Below, one piece after another: positions 31,447-41,133 of a stretch of 64,000 nt of DNA (the first letter of the stretch is position 1; every line of letters begins with the position of its first letter). This DNA comes from Mycobacterium lacus (GTDB lineage: Bacteria > Actinomycetota > Actinomycetes > Mycobacteriales > Mycobacteriaceae). Position numbers and translations under genes: made by a program. The notes beneath the pieces were generated by a model. It was not told the DNA's origin. It worked only from the letters and a program-made list of their open reading frames with translations, and did no database searches. Location: assembly GCF_010731535.1 (NCBI RefSeq), contig NZ_AP022581.1:868001-932000 (forward strand), written 5' to 3'.

Positions 31447-32619
31447 ATGGCCGAGATAGTGCTGGAGCACGTCAACAAGAGTTACCCCGACGGGGCGATG
31501 GCCGTAAAGGACCTCAACATCACCATCGCCGACGGCGAATTCCTGATCCTGGTCGGGCCTTCCGGCTGCGGCAAGACCACGACACTGAACATGATTGCCG
31601 GACTTGAGGATATCTCGTCGGGAGAACTGCGCATCGGCGGCGAACGGGTAAACGAGAAGGCGCCGAAAGACCGCGATATCGCGATGGTGTTCCAGTCGTA
31701 CGCGCTGTACCCGCACATGACCGTGCGGCAGAATATCGCGTTTCCGCTGACACTGGCGAAGATGAAGAAGGCCGACATTGCGCAGAAGGTCGCCGAGACC
31801 GCCAGAATCCTCGACCTCACTGACCTTCTGGATCGTAAGCCGTCGCAGTTGTCGGGCGGGCAGCGGCAGCGGGTCGCGATGGGCAGGGCAATCGTGCGCC
31901 ACCCCAAGGCATTCTTGATGGACGAGCCGCTGTCCAACCTGGACGCGAAACTGCGAGTGCAGATGCGCGGCGAGATCGCCCGGCTGCAAAAGAAGCTGGG
32001 CACTACCACCGTCTACGTCACCCACGACCAGACCGAGGCGATGACACTGGGCGATCGCGTGGTGGTGATGCACGGGGGTGTGGCGCAGCAGATCGGCACT
32101 CCCACTGAGCTTTACGAACGCCCCGCCAATCTGTTCGTCGCGGGCTTCATCGGATCGCCGGCAATGAATTTCTTTCCCGCCAGTCTGACACCGATCGGGT
32201 TGGCGCTGCCCTTCGGTGAGGTGACACTGACGCCAGAAGTCCAGGAGGTGATCACCGTGCACCCGAAACCGGACAACATCGTCGTCGGGGTGCGACCCGA
32301 ACATGTGGCGGATGCCGCGTTGATCGACGGCTACCAGCGCATCCGGGCGCTGTCCGTTGAGGTCACTGTCGACATGGTCGAATCCCTGGGCGCCGACAAA
32401 TACGTGTATTTTTCCGCCCCGGGTTGTGATGTGCACTCGGCTCGGCTGGATGAGCTTGCCGCTGACTCGGAAGCGAATGAAAGCCAGTTCGTGGCAAGGG
32501 TTCCCGCCGAATCGAAGGCTGCCATCGGAAAGTCGATCGAGTTGGCTTTCGACACCTCGAAGCTCACCGTTTTCGATGCCGACTCCGGGGTAAACCTGAC
32601 CATTCCGGTGTCGCCTTAA
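31447..32619 (+). CDS. sugC: Trehalose ABC importer ATPase SugC
   Basis: The 390-residue MalK-type ATPase has Walker [10 protein letters not shown] near residue 37, signature [14 protein letters not shown] near 135 and Walker [13 protein letters not shown] near 155, then an OB-fold regulatory domain ([12 protein letters not shown]). It energises trehalose uptake. It is the last gene of the operon; the terminator after it has been invaded by an IS110-type element. Confidence 0.96.
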   Translation: MAEIVLEHVNKSYPDGAMAVKDLNITIADGEFLILVGPSGCGKTTTLNMIAGLEDISSGELRIGGERVNEKAPKDRDIAMVFQSYALYPHMTVRQNIAFPLTLAKMKKADIAQKVAETARILDLTDLLDRKPSQLSGGQRQRVAMGRAIVRHPKAFLMDEPLSNLDAKLRVQMRGEIARLQKKLGTTTVYVTHDQTEAMTLGDRVVVMHGGVAQQIGTPTELYERPANLFVAGFIGSPAMNFFPASLTPIGLALPFGEVTLTPEVQEVITVHPKPDNIVVGVRPEHVADAALIDGYQRIRALSVEVTVDMVESLGADKYVYFSAPGCDVHSARLDELAADSEANESQFVARVPAESKAAIGKSIELAFDTSKLTVFDADSGVNLTIPVSP

Positions 32620-32696
32620 GGGGTCGCGAGCAGACGCAAAAGCTCCCAATTTCTCGGCGTAGTAAGAGAGCTATGCCGATGAATGTTGATCAGAAG

Positions 32697-32753
32697 GACG
32701 CCCTCCTGGTGTCGTTGACGGGCTTGGAATCCCAATACATCCAGGAGGGCGTC
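32697..32753 (+). promoter_or_regulatory. Hairpin burying the transposase ribosome binding site
   Basis: GACGCCCTCCTGG (32697-32709) pairs perfectly with CCAGGAGGGCGTC (32741-32753). The right arm contains AGGAGG and ends directly before ATG 32754, so pairing hides the Shine-Dalgarno sequence. This is the layout of translational attenuators that protect transposons from read-through transcripts. It could also be part of an IS110 bridge RNA. Confidence 0.7.
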
Positions 32754-34089
32754 ATGGTTCAGGGTAGTGGTCTGTCGCGCGGTGACAAGCGGCGCAATGC
32801 CAGGTTGGCTCGGTTGCGGGAATTGGTGCCGGCCAGCAACGCGATTTTGGCGATCGATTTGGCCGATGAGAAGCAGGCGGTGGTGCTCTGCGATCATGAT
32901 TCGCGGGTGCTGGCCCGTCGCACGGTGAAAGCCAAGGCGTGGCGGCTGGGCCCGGTACTGGCGTGGGCGCGCCAGGAGGCGCGCAAGCATGGTTTCGCTG
33001 ATGTGACGGTGGGTTGTGAACCGACCGGGCATCGCTGGCGGGTGCTGGATCAGCTTGCTGCCCAACAGGATATGGCGTTGGTGTGTGTGCAGCCGCTGCT
33101 GGTTGGGCGGGCCCGCGAGACCGAGGACTACACCCGAGATAAGACCGATCACAAGGATGCGGTGCTGATCGCGCGGCTGGTGGCCCAGCTGGACTGCTAT
33201 GTCCCCGAGCGTGCCGACGAAAGCTGGGCGCAGCTGCGCCAGTTGGGCGCCTATCGGGACCGGCTGATCACCACAGCCACCGCGGCCATCCAGCAGCTGC
33301 GCGATCTGCTGGAGTGCGCCTGGCCGGCGGTGCTGACCGCGGCCGCCGACCCGTTTGACTCGATCACCTGGTGTGCGGCACTGGCGGTGGTGCTGGAGCG
33401 TTGTGATGGCCGCCCGCAGCGGCTGGCCCGGCTCGGCCCGACGCGGTTTGAGCAGGCGGTACGCCGGGAGTTCGCGCGCTGGGGGGGAAGGCGGGGGCCC
33501 CGGCGGCGCATCCTGACCGCGGTCTTTACCGCGCTGACCGATCCGGCCGGGGTATTGGCGCAGCGCCTGGGTGCGCTGCAGCGCGCCAAGTGGGTGCTGG
33601 CCGATTGGCGCGCCACCAAGACCCGCTTGGCCGAGGTGGAGACCCACATGGTCGCCATCCTCGATGAACTCAGGTTGACCGAGCTGGTCAGCAGCATCCC
33701 CGGCGTCTCGGCACTGGGGCGGCCGCCATCCTGGCTGAAACCGGCGACCCCACCCGCTTCGATAGCCCGCGCGCTGGTCAAACACGCCGGGCTGTGCCCG
33801 CGGGAGAACGCCAGCGGCACCATGACGGGCCGGTCGCGGATCTCCGGGCGGGGCCGGCCCCGGCTGCGGCTGGCGGCCTGGCGCGCCGTGTGGGGCGCCC
33901 TGCCGAATAACCCGGTAATGGCCGCCCGCTACCGGCATTTGACTAGCCGAGCGCAATCCGCTCAAAGACGGGCAAGCCCGAGCCGCTATCGCGGCCGCGC
34001 TGCTGCGCTGGATACATACCATCGTCACCCGCCGGGTGACCTGGGACGCCGCCATCGCCGGCCCCACCGAGCTGCCCGCAGCTGCCTAA
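32754..34089 (+). pseudogene. IS110-family transposase, multiply frameshifted
   Basis: The N-terminal RuvC-like DEDD domain is intact: ILAIDLADEKQAVVLCD near residue 30, VGCEPTGHRW near 82 and DYTRDKTDHKDAVLIARL near 122. The C-terminal Tnp_20 region is damaged. After SSIPGVSALG about 20 residues are in the wrong frame before the correct frame resumes at RALVKHAGLCPRENASG. A further shift after RHLTSRA moves the true C-terminus (ARAAIAAALLRWIHTIVTRR) to another frame ending at 34089. ATG 32754 follows the RBS hairpin; an ATG at 32673 is in the same frame. Confidence 0.85.
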
Positions 34090-34286
34090 CCTCACCCACC
34101 CCGAACCAACCGAATGAAATAGGTTGGGGCCAAGCTCCACTCGGCGTAGAGGACCACCTCGACCGACACCATGAGCAGGCCCCGCCCATTCCTCACCGAA
34201 CTCGATTGCACGCTGTCGGGGCATCACGAACCCCGGTTGATCGCTACGTAGAGACGATGAACGGGCAGGCCCCCCAACCCCTTGAC

Positions 34287-34313
34287 AAAAACCCCTTACG
34301 TTGGTGTCGGGGT
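34287..34313 (-). terminator. Possible intrinsic terminator of corA
   Basis: On the minus strand, ACCCC (34313-34309) and GGGGT (34295-34291) form a short stem with a 13-base loop, followed by a TTTT run. It begins 24 bases after the corA stop and lies at the inner edge of the split palindrome. It could replace the terminator lost on this side. Confidence 0.45.
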
Positions 34314-34336
34314 CTTTTGCGTCTGCTCGCCGCGAC

Positions 34337-35440
34337 CTACAGCCAGTCTCGCTTGCGGAAACTGATGTAGAGGAATATGCAGATGGCGACCATTGCGCTG
34401 ATCACCGTCGGGTAACCCCACCTGGAGTCCAGCTCGGGCATGAAGTGGAAGTTCATGCCATAAATCCCAGCGACCATGGTGGGCACGGCGATGATGCCGG
34501 CCCACGCCGATATCTTGCGCATGTCCATGTTTTGCTGCATGCCGACACGCGCCAGCGCGGCCTGCACCAGCGAGTTGAGCATGTCGTCGTAGCTGGCGAT
34601 CTGATCCGCGGCCTCCGTCTGGTGGTCGGCGACGTCACGCAGGTAGCGTCGCACTTCCTTGGAAATCAGGTCTTTGCTCTCCGTCTGCAGTCGCTGGAAG
34701 GCGGCGGACAGCGGGCTCACGCACCGGCGTAGTTCGACCACCTCGCGCTTGAGCAGATAAATCGGTTCGACGTCGAGCTTGCGGCTAGGGGCAAACGCCA
34801 CCTCCTCGATGCTGTCGATATCGGTCTCCATCAGACTGGTCACCGCCAGGTAGTGGTCCACGACGTAGTCGGAGATCGCGTGCAGCACCGCGTACGGCCC
34901 CAGTCGCAGATGGTCGGGGTCGGAATCCATTCGCTTGCGCACGTCGGACAGTCCGCCGTGTTCGCCGTGCCGCACCGTGACCACAAAATCCCTGCCGACG
35001 AAGATCATGATCTCGCCGGTCTCCACGATCTGGCGGGCCAGGACCACCGATTCGTGCGGCACGTAATTCACGGTCTTCAGGACAAGGAATAGCGTCTCGT
35101 CGTAGCGCTCCAGCTTGGGCCGCTGGTGCGCGTGCACGGCATCCTCGACCGCCAACGGGTGCAGGCCGAAGACGTCGGCCACGTCCTGCATATGGCTCTC
35201 GTCGGGCTCGTGCAGACCGATCCAGACGAATGCCTCATGGCCCGTCAGCTCGATCTCGCGCACCCTCGCCAGCGCGGCGTCGTGCGTGTACTTGCCGGGC
35301 AACCGGTGGCCGTCGACGTAGACCCCGCAGTCGACCAAGGCGTCGGCCGGGCCGTTGACCGGGTGTCCATGCGGCTCGTAAACCCGGGGCTTTGCGATTG
35401 GCCTCAGCACTTCAGGCAATGCGTCAAATCCCGGAAACAC
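34337..35440 (-). CDS. corA: CorA-type Mg2+/Co2+ channel
   Basis: This 367-residue protein has a large cytosolic N-terminal domain and two C-terminal membrane helices; the selectivity motif GMN is in AGIYGMNFHFMPEL near residue 325. CorA forms a pentameric magnesium channel. GTG 35440 is chosen because GGAGG precedes it and H37Rv CorA begins with the same FPGFDALPEVL. The frame is open further upstream without homology. It is divergent from mdh. Confidence 0.94.
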   Translation of the reverse strand: MFPGFDALPEVLRPIAKPRVYEPHGHPVNGPADALVDCGVYVDGHRLPGKYTHDAALARVREIELTGHEAFVWIGLHEPDESHMQDVADVFGLHPLAVEDAVHAHQRPKLERYDETLFLVLKTVNYVPHESVVLARQIVETGEIMIFVGRDFVVTVRHGEHGGLSDVRKRMDSDPDHLRLGPYAVLHAISDYVVDHYLAVTSLMETDIDSIEEVAFAPSRKLDVEPIYLLKREVVELRRCVSPLSAAFQRLQTESKDLISKEVRRYLRDVADHQTEAADQIASYDDMLNSLVQAALARVGMQQNMDMRKISAWAGIIAVPTMVAGIYGMNFHFMPELDSRWGYPTVISAMVAICIFLYISFRKRDWL

Positions 35441-35617
35441 ATCCACCTCCGATCGCAGCGCAGGTCTGACCGGCGGGGGTCCATGGTACGCGCCCCGGCA
35501 TAACGGCGAGAGACGAAGCGCGGCCGTTGCCAGCATTGGACCGGGGATTTGCCGACGGCAGGGGTGCGCTAGTTTCGACCCGACACCCTACGAGGATGCG
35601 TAAGGAGCAGAACCGAC

Positions 35618-36607
35618 GTGAGCGCAAGTCCCCTCAAGGTCGCCGTCACCGGTGCCGCCGGCCAGATCGGCTACAGCCTGTTGTTCCGACTGGCCAGCGG
35701 CTCGCTGCTGGGCCCCGACCGCCCGATCGAGCTGCGTCTGCTCGAGATCGAGCCCGCACTGAAGGCCCTCGAGGGTGTCGTGATGGAACTCGACGACTGC
35801 GCGTTTCCGCTGCTGGCGGGCGTCGAAACCGGCGCCGACCCGAACGAGATCTTCGACGGTGTAAGCCTGGCGCTGCTGGTCGGTGCTCGTCCGCGCGGCC
35901 CGGGCATGGAGCGCAGCGACCTCCTCGAGGCCAACGGCGCGATCTTCACCGCTCAGGGCAAGGCCCTCAACGCGGTGGCCGCGGACGACGTGCGCATCGG
36001 CGTGACGGGCAACCCGGCCAACACCAACGCGCTGATCGCGATGAGCAACGCCCCCGACATCCCCAGAGAGCGGTTCTCAGCGCTGACCCGCCTCGACCAC
36101 AACCGGGCGATCTCGCAGCTGGCCCGCAAGACCGGCGCCGCGGTGACCGACATCAAGAAGATGACAATTTGGGGAAACCACTCGGCCACCCAGTACCCCG
36201 ACCTGTTCCACGCCGAAGTCAAGGGCAAGATCGCCGCGGAGGTGGTGGGCGATCAGGCCTGGATCGAGAACGACTTCATTCCGACGGTCGCCAAGCGCGG
36301 CGCCGCGATCATCGACGCGCGCGGCGCGTCGTCGGCCGCGTCGGCCGCGTCGGCGACCATCGATGCCGCCCGGGACTGGCTGTTGGGTAGCCCCGAGGGC
36401 GACTGGGTCTCGATGGCGGTCGTTTCCGACGGCTCCTACGGCGTGCCGGAGGGCCTGATTTCCTCGTTCCCGGTGACCACCAAGGACGGCGACTGGACGA
36501 TCGTCAGCGGCCTGGAGATCGACGACTTCTCGCGCGGGCGCATCGACAAGTCGACGGCCGAGCTCGCCGACGAGCGCAACGCCGTCACCGAGCTTGGCTT
36601 GATTTAG
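35618..36607 (+). CDS. mdh: Malate dehydrogenase
   Basis: The 329-residue NAD-dependent enzyme interconverts malate and oxaloacetate in the citric acid cycle. The nucleotide-binding glycine motif [15 protein letters not shown] starts at residue 10, the mobile loop arginines are in [15 protein letters not shown] near 90, and the catalytic histidine is in [12 protein letters not shown] near 188. It starts with GTG. Length and sequence match M. tuberculosis Mdh. A short direct repeat encodes SSAASAASA near residue 240. Confidence 0.97.
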   Translation: MSASPLKVAVTGAAGQIGYSLLFRLASGSLLGPDRPIELRLLEIEPALKALEGVVMELDDCAFPLLAGVETGADPNEIFDGVSLALLVGARPRGPGMERSDLLEANGAIFTAQGKALNAVAADDVRIGVTGNPANTNALIAMSNAPDIPRERFSALTRLDHNRAISQLARKTGAAVTDIKKMTIWGNHSATQYPDLFHAEVKGKIAAEVVGDQAWIENDFIPTVAKRGAAIIDARGASSAASAASATIDAARDWLLGSPEGDWVSMAVVSDGSYGVPEGLISSFPVTTKDGDWTIVSGLEIDDFSRGRIDKSTAELADERNAVTELGLI

Positions 36608-36668
36608 GCGGAGGCGCGGTCGTCGGGACGTCTTGACGCACGCATAGGTAGACATCATGATGACTGCT

Positions 36669-36935
36669 ATGCGCACCACCTTGACGCTCGACGATGACGT
36701 CGTCCGCCTGGTCGAGGAGGCGGTTCATCGCGAACGCCGACCCATGAAGCACGTCATCAACGACGCGTTGCGGAGCGCGTTGGCACCGCAGGCGGCACGC
36801 CAGGAGCCGTATCGGTTGAACCCGCATGAGTCCACAGTGCGGCCTGGATTCGATCTGGCAGGCTTCAACCGGTTGGTCGACGAGCTGGAGGACGCGGCGA
36901 TCCTGGACGCCGCGCGCACCGGTGATCATCCCTGA
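36669..36935 (+). CDS. VapB-type antitoxin
   Basis: The 88-residue protein has an N-terminal ribbon-helix-helix (MRTTLTLDDDVVRLVEEAV) for operator binding and an acidic C-terminal tail that would wrap around the toxin. ATG 36669 fits the usual RHH start; an ATG 12 bases upstream is also in frame. It overlaps the toxin start by 14 bases. It occupies the place of vapB33 in H37Rv but looks like a different subfamily. Confidence 0.85.
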   Translation: MRTTLTLDDDVVRLVEEAVHRERRPMKHVINDALRSALAPQAARQEPYRLNPHESTVRPGFDLAGFNRLVDELEDAAILDAARTGDHP

Positions 36936-37356
36936 CGTCAATCTGCTGCTCTATGCGGTCATCACTGGGTTCCCGCAACATCAGCGCGCGCACGCGTGGT
37001 GGCAAGATACTGTCAACGGCCCCACACGAATCGGGTTGACCCATCCAGCGTTGTTCGGATTCCTGCGGATCGCCACCAACGCCCGAGTGCTCGCCGCGCC
37101 GGTGCCTACGGTGGATGCGGTCGCCTATGTGCGTGACTGGCTTTCGCAGCCAAACGTGGACCTGCTCACCGCGGGTCCGCGCCATATGGAGATCGCGTTG
37201 AGCCTGCTTGAGAAACTCGGCACCGCCGGCAACCTGACTACCGATGTGCAATTGGCTGCGTACGGCATCGAAAACAACGCCGAGATCCAGTCCAGTGACA
37301 CCGACTTTGCCCGATTCGCCGACCTCAGGTGGACCGATCCCTTGCGCGACGGGTGA
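36922..37356 (+). CDS. VapC-type PIN-domain toxin
   Basis: The 144-residue PIN-domain ribonuclease starts with GTG inside the antitoxin gene. The first acidic motif IIPDVNLLLYA is at residue 2-12 and the C-terminal acidic pattern TTDVQLAAYG and SSDTDFARFADLRWTDPL matches one VapC subfamily that cleaves RNA. The usual second acidic residue near GFLRIATN is not obvious, as in other members of this subfamily. It converges on the PE_PGRS gene with a 3-base gap. Confidence 0.88.
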   Translation: MIIPDVNLLLYAVITGFPQHQRAHAWWQDTVNGPTRIGLTHPALFGFLRIATNARVLAAPVPTVDAVAYVRDWLSQPNVDLLTAGPRHMEIALSLLEKLGTAGNLTTDVQLAAYGIENNAEIQSSDTDFARFADLRWTDPLRDG

Positions 37357-37359
37357 TCG

Positions 37360-38997
37360 CTAACCGTCCAGGCCGTGCTGCCCGTTGGCGCCGGTGGCGC
37401 CTTGAGCGCCAGCGGCGCCCATGTTCCCAGGGGTGAAGCCCGCCCCGCCGGCACCACCCGCGCCGCCCGCGCCGCCCGAGCCGCCGAGACCCCCGGCGGC
37501 GCCGGCGCCGGGGCTGCCCGCCTGACCGAACAGCCCGCCCGCGCCGCCCGCTCCGCCGTTGCCGCCGGCGCCACCGGCCCCGCCGTCGCCGCCCGCTCCG
37601 CCGTCGCCGCCGTCGCCGCTGGTGAAGAATCCTCCGCCAGTGCCCGACGCGATACCCCCATTGCCACCGCCACCGCCGGCGCCTCCCGGCGCACCGATGC
37701 CGCCGTCGCCGCCGATGCCGCCGATGCCGCCGGCGCCGCCCGTGCCGACCAGCAGCCCCCCGCGACCACCGGCGCCCCCGAAGCCGCCGATGCCGCCGGT
37801 GCCGCCGTCGCCACCGTTGCCTCCCGTAGCGTCGCCGCCCGATACGGAGGCGTCACCGCCGTTGCCGCCGGCACCGCCGGCACCACCGATACCGCCCGCA
37901 CCACCGACACCACCATCGCCACCGGTAGCGCCGGCGGGACCGGTGGCCATACCGCCGGCACCGCCCGCACCGCCAGCGCCACCGGCACCTCCGGCGCCGC
38001 CGGCACCACCGTTGCCCCCGGTAGCGTGCTGTCCGTTGCTTGTGGCGGAGCCCCCGGCCCCGCCGTCGCCTCCCGAGGCGAAGTTGCCGGCAGCACCGCC
38101 GGTCCCGCCGACGCCTCCGGAAACGACGCCGCTGCTAGTCCCGTCCCCGCCCATGCCGCCATCCCCGCCGCCCACCCCGGGGTTGATACCATTGCCGCCG
38201 GACACGCCGTCGCCGCCGTTGCCGGACCCGTTGTCGAGCCCGTCGGCGCCGTTGGGCGCCTGTTGCACCTGGTTGGGCGCGGGATTTACGGCGTTGGCGC
38301 CGGTCGCGCCGGCCGCGCCCGCCCCGCCGGCCCCGCCGTTGCCCCACAGTCCGGCGTTGCCGCCGGCCCCGCCGTTACCGCCGCTGCCGCCGACGATGGT
38401 GGCGACCCCGCCGGCCCCACCGGCCCCGCCGTTGCCATAGAACAGCCCGCCGTTGCCGCCGGCACCACCGTTCGCGCCGGGCCCGCCGGCTCCACCGGCC
38501 CCGCCGTTGCCGATCAACCCGGCGGCACCGCCGCGACCGCCGGGCTGGCCGGGGGTGGTGCTCGAGCCGCCGTTGCCGCCGTTGCCACACAGCAACCCGC
38601 CGTCGCCACCGTTTTGCCCGGGCCCGTCATTGGCGCCGTTGCCGATCAGCGGGCGCCCGAGCAGTAACTCGGTAGGCGCGTTGACCAGGTTCAGCGCCTG
38701 CTGCATGGGCGAGGCATTCGCGGCCTCGGCGGCTGCGTATGATCCCGAAGCGGCACTCAACGCCCGCACAAACTGCTGATGAAACTCCTCTGCCTGCGCG
38801 CTGAGCGCCCGGTAGGCCTGGGCATTGGCAGAAAACAGCGACGCGATGGCCGCCGACACCTCATCCGCGCCCGCGGCCAGCACCCGGGTGGTCGGGGCCG
38901 CCGCCGCAGCATTGGCCGCGACCAGTGCCGAGCCGATGCCCTGCAAATCCGTCGCCGCCGCCTCCAACATGTCCTGCGCTGCAATCAGATACGCCAT
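37360..38997 (-). CDS. PE_PGRS family protein (position of PE_PGRS23)
   Basis: The 545-residue protein has an N-terminal PE domain ([20 protein letters not shown], residues 1-95), the linker [20 protein letters not shown] and then a long run of Gly-Gly-X/Ala repeats (GNGGAGGAG type). PE_PGRS proteins are exported to the mycobacterial surface by ESX-5. The start is the ATG at 38997, where PE homology begins. In H37Rv PE_PGRS23 (Rv1243c) is in the same place. The opposite strand carries long Pro/Ala open frames that are shadows of the repeats. Confidence 0.93.
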   Translation of the reverse strand: MAYLIAAQDMLEAAATDLQGIGSALVAANAAAAAPTTRVLAAGADEVSAAIASLFSANAQAYRALSAQAEEFHQQFVRALSAASGSYAAAEAANASPMQQALNLVNAPTELLLGRPLIGNGANDGPGQNGGDGGLLCGNGGNGGSSTTPGQPGGRGGAAGLIGNGGAGGAGGPGANGGAGGNGGLFYGNGGAGGAGGVATIVGGSGGNGGAGGNAGLWGNGGAGGAGAAGATGANAVNPAPNQVQQAPNGADGLDNGSGNGGDGVSGGNGINPGVGGGDGGMGGDGTSSGVVSGGVGGTGGAAGNFASGGDGGAGGSATSNGQHATGGNGGAGGAGGAGGAGGAGGAGGMATGPAGATGGDGGVGGAGGIGGAGGAGGNGGDASVSGGDATGGNGGDGGTGGIGGFGGAGGRGGLLVGTGGAGGIGGIGGDGGIGAPGGAGGGGGNGGIASGTGGGFFTSGDGGDGGAGGDGGAGGAGGNGGAGGAGGLFGQAGSPGAGAAGGLGGSGGAGGAGGAGGAGFTPGNMGAAGAQGATGANGQHGLDG

Positions 38998-39102
38998 GAC
39001 GGGCCTCGCAGGCGCCGAAATCAAACAACGGGCACGAGTCTATCGGAGGCTCGACAGCACATCGGCGTTTTGTCCGGGCAGGCCTGCAGTACCCTCGACC
39101 CC

Positions 39103-40278
39103 GTGCCAAAAATCGACCTGTCGCCACGCATCGTCATCGACGACGACGAGATCTTCGAGGCGCACGTAGGCGGCAAGCTTTCCGTAGCACTGAAGGCTCC
39201 GCTGGACACCCAGCGCGCGTTGTCGATCGCCTACACCCCGGGTGTGGCGCAGGTCAGCCGCGCGATCGCTGCGGACCGCACCGTGGCCGCCCGCTACACC
39301 TGGGCCAATCGGCTGGTGGCGGTCGTGAGCGACGGCAGTGCGGTGCTCGGGCTCGGGGATATCGGCGCGGCCGCGTCGCTGCCGGTGATGGAGGGCAAGT
39401 GCGCCCTGTTCAAGGCCTTTGGGGGGCTGGACGCAATCCCGATCGTGCTGGACACCAAGGATCCCGACGAGATCGTCGAGACCCTGGTGCGGCTGCGCCC
39501 GACGTTCGGCGCCGTCAACCTCGAAGACATCGCGGCGCCGCGCTGCTTCGAGATCGAACGGCGGGTTGTTGAGGCGCTGGACTGCCCGGTGATGCACGAC
39601 GACCAGCACGGCACGGCGATCGTCGTGCTGGCCGCGCTGATGGGCGCCACCAAGGTGCTCGGCCGCGACATGTCCTCGCTGCGGGTGGTGGTGTCCGGCG
39701 CCGGCGCCGCGGGGGTCGCATGCACGAATCTGCTTCTCGCAATGGGGGTTTCCGACATCACGGTCCTCGACTCCCGCGGGATTCTGCACACCGGGCGTGA
39801 CGACATGAACAGCGTCAAGGTCGACTTGGCGCAACGGACCAATCCCGGTGGCCTCACCGGCGGCATGGCCACGGCTCTCGGCGGCGCGGACGTGTTCCTC
39901 GGGGTGTCGGCGGGCCAGGTCGCCGAAGAGTTGATCGCCACGATGGCACCCGAACCGATCGTGTTCGCGCTGTCCAATCCGGACCCGGAGATATGCCCCG
40001 ACGTTGCGGCGAAGTACGCGGCGGTGGTGGCCACCGGGCGCAGCGACTTCTGCAACCAGATCAACAACGTGCTCGCCTTTCCCGGGGTGTTTCGCGGCGC
40101 ACTGGACGCCGGCGCGCGCCGGATCACCGAGAAGATGATGGTGGCCGCGGCCGAGGCGATCTTCTCCGTCGTCAGCGACGACCTCGCCGTCGACCGCATC
40201 GTCCCCAGCCCACTGGACTTGCGCGTCGGGGAAGCGGTTGCCAAGGCGGTGGCCCTGGCCGCAGATACTTCCGGGTGA
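39103..40278 (+). CDS. Short NAD(P)-dependent malic enzyme
   Basis: The 391-residue enzyme would decarboxylate malate to pyruvate with NAD(P) reduction. It is the short bacterial form: an N-terminal malic domain (LSIAYTPGVAQVSRAIA near residue 38, the metal-binding region NLEDIAAPRCFEIE near 138, and PVMHDDQHGTAIV) followed by a Rossmann domain with VVSGAGAAGVACTNLL near residue 200. It lacks the phosphotransacetylase tail of MaeB. As I recall, H37Rv has no gene here and its Mez (Rv2332) is a longer, different form. The GTG start is chosen because homology begins there. The stop overlaps the lpqZ start. Confidence 0.9.
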   Translation: MPKIDLSPRIVIDDDEIFEAHVGGKLSVALKAPLDTQRALSIAYTPGVAQVSRAIAADRTVAARYTWANRLVAVVSDGSAVLGLGDIGAAASLPVMEGKCALFKAFGGLDAIPIVLDTKDPDEIVETLVRLRPTFGAVNLEDIAAPRCFEIERRVVEALDCPVMHDDQHGTAIVVLAALMGATKVLGRDMSSLRVVVSGAGAAGVACTNLLLAMGVSDITVLDSRGILHTGRDDMNSVKVDLAQRTNPGGLTGGMATALGGADVFLGVSAGQVAEELIATMAPEPIVFALSNPDPEICPDVAAKYAAVVATGRSDFCNQINNVLAFPGVFRGALDAGARRITEKMMVAAAEAIFSVVSDDLAVDRIVPSPLDLRVGEAVAKAVALAADTSG

Positions 40279-41117
40279 AAGTCGGCAGGCTGGCCGCGCT
40301 GCTGCTCGCCGGGGCGCTGGCGGTGGCCGCCTGTGCGGCCGAGGAGCACAGCCCGGCGTTGGTCGTCGGATCCAAGCCTGACTCCGAGTACAGGCTGCTG
40401 GCCGCCATCTACGTCGCCGCGTTGCGGTCGTACGGGTTCGGGGCGCGTGCCCAAACCGCGAGTGACCCCATGGCGAAACTGGATTCGGGTGAGTTCGCCG
40501 TCATGCCCGCTTTCACCGGCCAGGTGCTGCAGACGTTGCAGCCCGGCGCCTCGGCGCTCTCCGACGGGCAGGTCTACCGGGTGATGATCTCCGCGCTGCC
40601 CGAGGGCGTCACCGCCGGTGACTACACCACCGCCGCCGAAGACAAGCCCGCGCTGGTGGTGACTGCGGCCACCGCGACGGCCTGGGGTGGCAGCGACTTG
40701 AGCCTGCTGCCGCGCCACTGCGACGGGCTGGTCGTCGGGCGGGTCAATGGCGCGCAGCCCACGGGGGTGGGTTCTTGCCGGCTGCCCGTGGTGCGTGAAT
40801 TCCCGGACTACCCAACGATGTTCGCCGCGCTGCGGGCCGGACAGCTGACCGCGGGCTGGACCACCACCGCCAACCCCGACCTCCCCGCCGACCTGGTTGT
40901 GCTCGCCGACGGCAAAGCCGCGCTGATCCGGGCCGAGAACGTGGTGCCGCTCTATAGGCGCAATGCCCTGAATGATCGGCAACTGCTGGCGATCAACGAA
41001 ATCGCGGGGGTGCTGGACACCGCGGCCCTGACCGACATGCGCCGCCAGGTGGCACGCGGTGCGGACCCACAGGTGGTCGCCGACGGGTGGTTGGCTGAGC
41101 ACCCGTTAGGGCGCTAA
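40275..41117 (+). CDS. lpqZ: Lipoprotein LpqZ, osmoprotectant-binding-like
   Basis: The 280-residue lipoprotein has a signal peptide (LAALLLAGALAVAACAA) with lipobox VAAC at residues ~18-21 and a glycine-betaine/choline-binding-type fold (OpuAC-like: VVGSKPDSEYRLLAAIYVAA, QTASDPMAKLDSGEFAVMPA). It probably binds a small cationic or similar solute outside the membrane; no permease is adjacent. GTGA overlap couples it to the malic enzyme gene. Length is close to Rv1244 (286 aa). Confidence 0.9.
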   Translation: MKVGRLAALLLAGALAVAACAAEEHSPALVVGSKPDSEYRLLAAIYVAALRSYGFGARAQTASDPMAKLDSGEFAVMPAFTGQVLQTLQPGASALSDGQVYRVMISALPEGVTAGDYTTAAEDKPALVVTAATATAWGGSDLSLLPRHCDGLVVGRVNGAQPTGVGSCRLPVVREFPDYPTMFAALRAGQLTAGWTTTANPDLPADLVVLADGKAALIRAENVVPLYRRNALNDRQLLAINEIAGVLDTAALTDMRRQVARGADPQVVADGWLAEHPLGR

Positions 41118-41133
41118 TGCGCACGTCTGGCTG

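Larger units (their letters stand above)
32643..34313 (+). mobile_element. Decayed IS110-family element (approximate ends)
   Basis: An IS110-type transposase relic with ~110 bases of non-coding sequence on the left and ~220 on the right lies between the arms of a terminator palindrome. No terminal inverted repeats or target duplication are visible, as expected for IS110, so the ends are given as the inner edges of the arms. The bases CTCGGCGTAG occur near both ends (about 32653 and 34141). Confidence 0.75.
32626..34330. terminator. Terminator palindrome split by an IS110-type element
   Basis: The left arm GCGAGCAGACGCAAAAG is at 32626-32642 and its exact reverse complement is at 34314-34330. 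This 17-base core is the same as in the intact hairpins at 10987 and 41134. The arms flank the decayed transposon, between convergent sugC and corA, so a single bidirectional terminator was probably split. The inner parts of the original hairpin are no longer clearly complementary. Confidence 0.8.

Noticed and set aside
37375-38667. Long plus-strand Ala/Pro-rich open frames opposite the PE_PGRS gene
   Set aside because: They are mirror images of the GGX repeats; composition only, no start context or family motifs.
39103-41117. Horizontal acquisition of the malic enzyme gene
   Set aside because: Its GC content and codon use look like those of its neighbours and it is coupled to lpqZ; loss in M. 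tuberculosis is the simpler view.
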